A stretch of 34,538 bases of DNA from Phycisphaerae bacterium (GTDB lineage Bacteria > Planctomycetota > Phycisphaerae > Phycisphaerales > UBA1924). The notes under the pieces are model-generated. The model was given only the letters and a program-made list of their open reading frames with translations. It was not told the origin of the DNA and made no database searches. Positions within the stretch are counted from its first letter, which is position 1. Each line of letters begins with the position of its first letter. A program made the position numbers and the translations under genes. Of this stretch, positions 32,288 to 34,538 are shown in pieces. The stretch is from positions 1 through 34,538 of the forward strand of contig JAEUJA010000063.1 of the NCBI GenBank assembly GCA_016793195.1. Direction: 5' to 3'.

Positions 32288-33226
32288 ATGCAGGCCGAGG
32301 CGTTGATCAAACAGGGCAAGCCCGTCGAGGCGCTGGCGGCGCTCGAGTCCGAAGTGCGCTCCAAGCCGGGCGATTCCAAGCTCCGCGTCTTCCTCTTCCA
32401 GCTGCTGTGCGTGCTGGGCCGATGGGAGCGGGCGCTCCAGCAGCTCGAAGTCGCCGCGCAGATGGACGCCAAAAACCTGCTCATGGCCCAGGCCTGCCGC
32501 CAGGCGATCATGTGCGAGAAACTCCGCGAGGAAGTCTTCGCGGGCAAACGCGCCCCCATGATCGTGGGACGCCCCGCCGAGTGGGTCGGCCTCCTTCTCC
32601 AGGCCGCACGCATGAACGCCGGCGGCGAGCACCGCGCCGCCTCCGAGATGCGAGCCAAGGCCCTCGAATCCGCGCCCACCACCTCGGGCGCCATCGAGGT
32701 CGAGGGCGGCGGCACGGAATCCTTCGAGTGGATCGCCGACGCCGATTCGCGCCTGGGCCCCATGCTCGAGCTGATCGTCGACGGGCGCTACTACTGGGCG
32801 CCCTTCGACCGCATCCGCGAACTGAAGATCGAAAAGCCCGCCGACCTCCGCGACACCGTGTGGGCCCCCGCCCAGCTCACCTGGAGCACCGCCGCCGCCA
32901 CCGTTGCGTTCGTGCCCACGCGCTATATCGCCAGCGACCGCTCGTCCGACGGATTGCTGCAGCTCTCGCGCACGACCGACTGGAGCGAGCTCTTCGCGGG
33001 CGAATACGCGGGGCTCGGCCAGCGCGTGCTCGCCACCGACGCCGGCGAGTATCCGCTGCTCGCCTGCCGAAAGCTCACGCTGAACTCCTCGGCGCCCGAG
33101 GCGGGCGAGGACGGTCGTCCGGCCGACATGCCGGTCGTCAAGGGCGAGATGCCCATGGGCCTTGGCCTCCGCGCCGGCCCGGCGGGCGGCAGTCCCGGCG
33201 GGCACGCCGGCAGTGGGGGAGGTTGA
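32288..33226 (+). CDS. tagJ: TagJ, T6SS sheath-associated accessory protein (ImpE/HsiE family)
   Basis: 312 residues from ATG 32288, with GGGGAG 7 bases upstream. The N-terminal half is tetratricopeptide-like (ALIKQGKPVEALAALESEVR, LCVLGRWERALQQLEVAAQMD). The ImpE core follows: FEWIADADSRLGPMLELIVDG, YYWAPFDRIRELKIEKPADLRD, VWAPAQLTW and VAFVPTRYIAS, with a Gly/Pro-rich tail. In Pseudomonas the homologue binds the sheath subunit TssB and the ClpV ATPase, and it is an accessory rather than core component. No clpV lies in this window; it may be downstream. The tssE start follows after 6 bases, so the two are likely coupled. Confidence 0.9.
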   Translation: MQAEALIKQGKPVEALAALESEVRSKPGDSKLRVFLFQLLCVLGRWERALQQLEVAAQMDAKNLLMAQACRQAIMCEKLREEVFAGKRAPMIVGRPAEWVGLLLQAARMNAGGEHRAASEMRAKALESAPTTSGAIEVEGGGTESFEWIADADSRLGPMLELIVDGRYYWAPFDRIRELKIEKPADLRDTVWAPAQLTWSTAAATVAFVPTRYIASDRSSDGLLQLSRTTDWSELFAGEYAGLGQRVLATDAGEYPLLACRKLTLNSSAPEAGEDGRPADMPVVKGEMPMGLGLRAGPAGGSPGGHAGSGGG

Positions 33227-33232
33227 TCGCGG

Positions 33233-33739
33233 ATGGCCGAATCGCTCCCCATCGAGAGGCTCCAGCCCGCGCTGCTCGATCGCCTCGTCGACGACGAGCC
33301 GCGCAACCCCAGCGAATCGCGCGAGCGCCGCGTGATGTCGATGCGCCAGCTCCGCTCCGCGGTGCTGCGCGACCTGGCGTTCCTCCTGAACTCGCCCGCG
33401 CACCCGCCCGAAAGCGAGCTCTACGACTACCCGCTGGTGGCGCGGAGCGTACTGAACTTCGGGATCCCGGATTTGTCGGGGCAGACGGCGTCGGCCCAGC
33501 GCGCCGCCAGGCTCGAGGCCCTCGTCCGTCGCGCCGTCGAAATGTTCGAGCCGCGAATCATCCCGGGCACGCTCCGCGTGTCGGGGGTGAAGGCCGGAGA
33601 GGACGCCGCCAGCCGCCAGACCGTCGGATTCGAGCTGACCGGCGACGTGTGCCCGCTCCCGGTGCCCGACGCGCTGTATGTTCGGACGCAGATGGACCTG
33701 GAGACCGGGCGGTGCGAGCTGACAGACCGTCCTTCGTGA
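33233..33739 (+). CDS. tssE: TssE, T6SS baseplate protein (gp25-like, ImpF)
   Basis: 168 residues from ATG 33233, with a GGGGGAGG site overlapping the end of tagJ about 10 bases upstream. The gp25-like pattern is clear: LQPALLDRLVDDEP at the start, SMRQLRSAVLRDLAFLLNS, YPLVARSVLNFGIPDLSG and EMFEPRIIPGTLRVSG, ending in a beta-rich QMDLETGRCEL. TssE is a phage gp25-related wedge component that helps to start sheath polymerisation. It lies between tagJ and tssF, the usual E-F order. Confidence 0.95.
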   Translation: MAESLPIERLQPALLDRLVDDEPRNPSESRERRVMSMRQLRSAVLRDLAFLLNSPAHPPESELYDYPLVARSVLNFGIPDLSGQTASAQRAARLEALVRRAVEMFEPRIIPGTLRVSGVKAGEDAASRQTVGFELTGDVCPLPVPDALYVRTQMDLETGRCELTDRPS

Positions 33740-33785
33740 GGTGAATGATCGCGCGGGCACGCCGCGCCGGAGGCCGGAACAGCCG

Positions 33786-33816
33786 GGAGCGTGGACCAGC
33801 CAGGAGCGTGGACCAG
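33786..33816 (+). repeat. Duplicated ribosome-site segment before tssF
   Basis: GGAGCGTGGACCAG occurs at 33786-33799 and again at 33803-33816 (17-base period). The second copy supplies the AGGAG site 10 bases before the tssF ATG; the first has an in-line GGGAG. A short tandem duplication of the translation-initiation region is the simplest explanation. Confidence 0.8.
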
Positions 33817-34538
33817 ATGGACAGGCGGCTGCTCAAGTACTACGACCGCGAGCTTCGGCACCTGCAGGGCATGGCCAAGGAGTTCGCGCGCGATTTCCCC
33901 AAGATCGCCGGGCGTCTTTCCATCGACGACTTCCCCTGCGCCGATCCCTACGTCGAGCGCCTGCTCGAGGGCTTCGCGTTCCTGGCCGCCCGTGTCCAGC
34001 TCAAGCTCGAGAGCGAGTTCCCCCGCTTCACGCAGAACCTCCTCGAAACCGTCTACCCGCACTACCTCGCGCCCACGCCCTCGATGGCGGTGGTCGAGAT
34101 CACCCCCGACCACGCCGAGGGCGGGCTCTCCAAGGGCTTCACGCTCCCGCGCGGCACCATCCTCCGCGGCGTGATCGGGCCCGGCGAACGCACCAGCTGC
34201 GAGTACCGCACCGGCCACGCCCTCACCCTCTGGCCCACCAAGCTCGCCGAGGCGCGCTACTACACCCGCGACGTCGGGCTGCTCGGCCTGGCCGGCGCGA
34301 TGGAAGAGGCCAACCCCGACGCCCGCGCCATGGGCACGCTCACGCCCGCCAAGAGCGCCCTGCGCCTGCGCGTCCGCGCGACCGCCGGCCTGACGTTCGA
34401 CAAGATGGACCTCGACGACCTCACCATCTACCTGCGCGGCGCCGACGCCACGCCCATGCGCCTCTACGAACAGATCATCGCCCACGGAAGGGCCGTCGTC
34501 GTCCGCGCCGTCAAGGGCGAGGGCGTCAAGGAAGACCC
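33817..34538 (+). CDS. tssF: TssF, T6SS baseplate protein (ImpG/VasA), 3' partial
   Basis: The first 240 residues from ATG 33817 (AGGAG 10 bases upstream); the frame is open to the right edge. The family is usually about 580-620 aa, so well over half is missing. The N-terminus is highly typical: MDRRLLKYYDRELRHLQGMA, EFARDFPKIAGRLSIDD, DPYVERLLEGFAFLAARVQL, SEFPRFTQNLLETVYPHYLA and PTPSMAVVEI, then FTLPRGTIL. TssF forms the baseplate wedge with TssG and TssE; tssG would be expected just beyond the edge. Confidence 0.96.
   Translation, partial: MDRRLLKYYDRELRHLQGMAKEFARDFPKIAGRLSIDDFPCADPYVERLLEGFAFLAARVQLKLESEFPRFTQNLLETVYPHYLAPTPSMAVVEITPDHAEGGLSKGFTLPRGTILRGVIGPGERTSCEYRTGHALTLWPTKLAEARYYTRDVGLLGLAGAMEEANPDARAMGTLTPAKSALRLRVRATAGLTFDKMDLDDLTIYLRGADATPMRLYEQIIAHGRAVVVRAVKGEGVKED

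Overview
The window is one continuous block of genes from a very GC-rich Gram-negative bacterium, almost all on the + strand. It encodes most of a type VI secretion system (T6SS). A complete two-partner secretion (TPS) pair and two large membrane-anchored regulator-like proteins sit inside the same block. The long Ala/Pro/Lys-rich linkers, the T6SS with divergent accessory proteins and the giant Ser/Thr/Gly/Ala repeat adhesin would fit a planctomycete of the Phycisphaerae type. This assignment rests on general impression, not on a marker gene.

Layout, left to right. (1) 1-2777: C-terminal part of a transmembrane protein (Pro-rich linker, TM helix, charged coiled coil, FGE-sulfatase-like fold), cut by the left edge. 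(2) 2825-3079, minus strand: a small lipoprotein, the only minus-strand gene. (3) 3326-11163: a T6SS envelope/baseplate group, with a possible TagH C-terminal-like protein, then tssK, tssL and tssM. (4) 11266-14709: a TagF/ImpM-like protein carrying the same TM, coiled coil and FGE-like tail as gene 1. (5) 14972-28115: TpsB outer-membrane transporter and a 3663-residue TpsA haemagglutinin-like exoprotein. (6) 28178-34538: tssA, tssB, tssC, hcp, tagJ, tssE and the start of tssF, which runs off the right edge.

How the parts fit: TssB/TssC form the contractile sheath, Hcp the inner tube, TssE/TssF/TssK baseplate parts, TssL/TssM the inner-membrane complex, TssA assembly, and TagJ a sheath/ClpV accessory. 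Not seen here are tssG, clpV (tssH), vgrG (tssI), tssJ, PAAR and effectors; some may lie beyond the right edge. The TPS pair would export a surface filament, and its place inside the T6SS block suggests a role in cell contact. The two FGE-tailed proteins look like a matched pair placing similar periplasmic modules on two different cytoplasmic heads, a layout I do not recognise as described.

No gene-free stretch exceeds 300 bases. The longest are 3080-3325, 14710-14971 and 29240-29487. The first two hold candidate promoters; the third shows nothing convincing.
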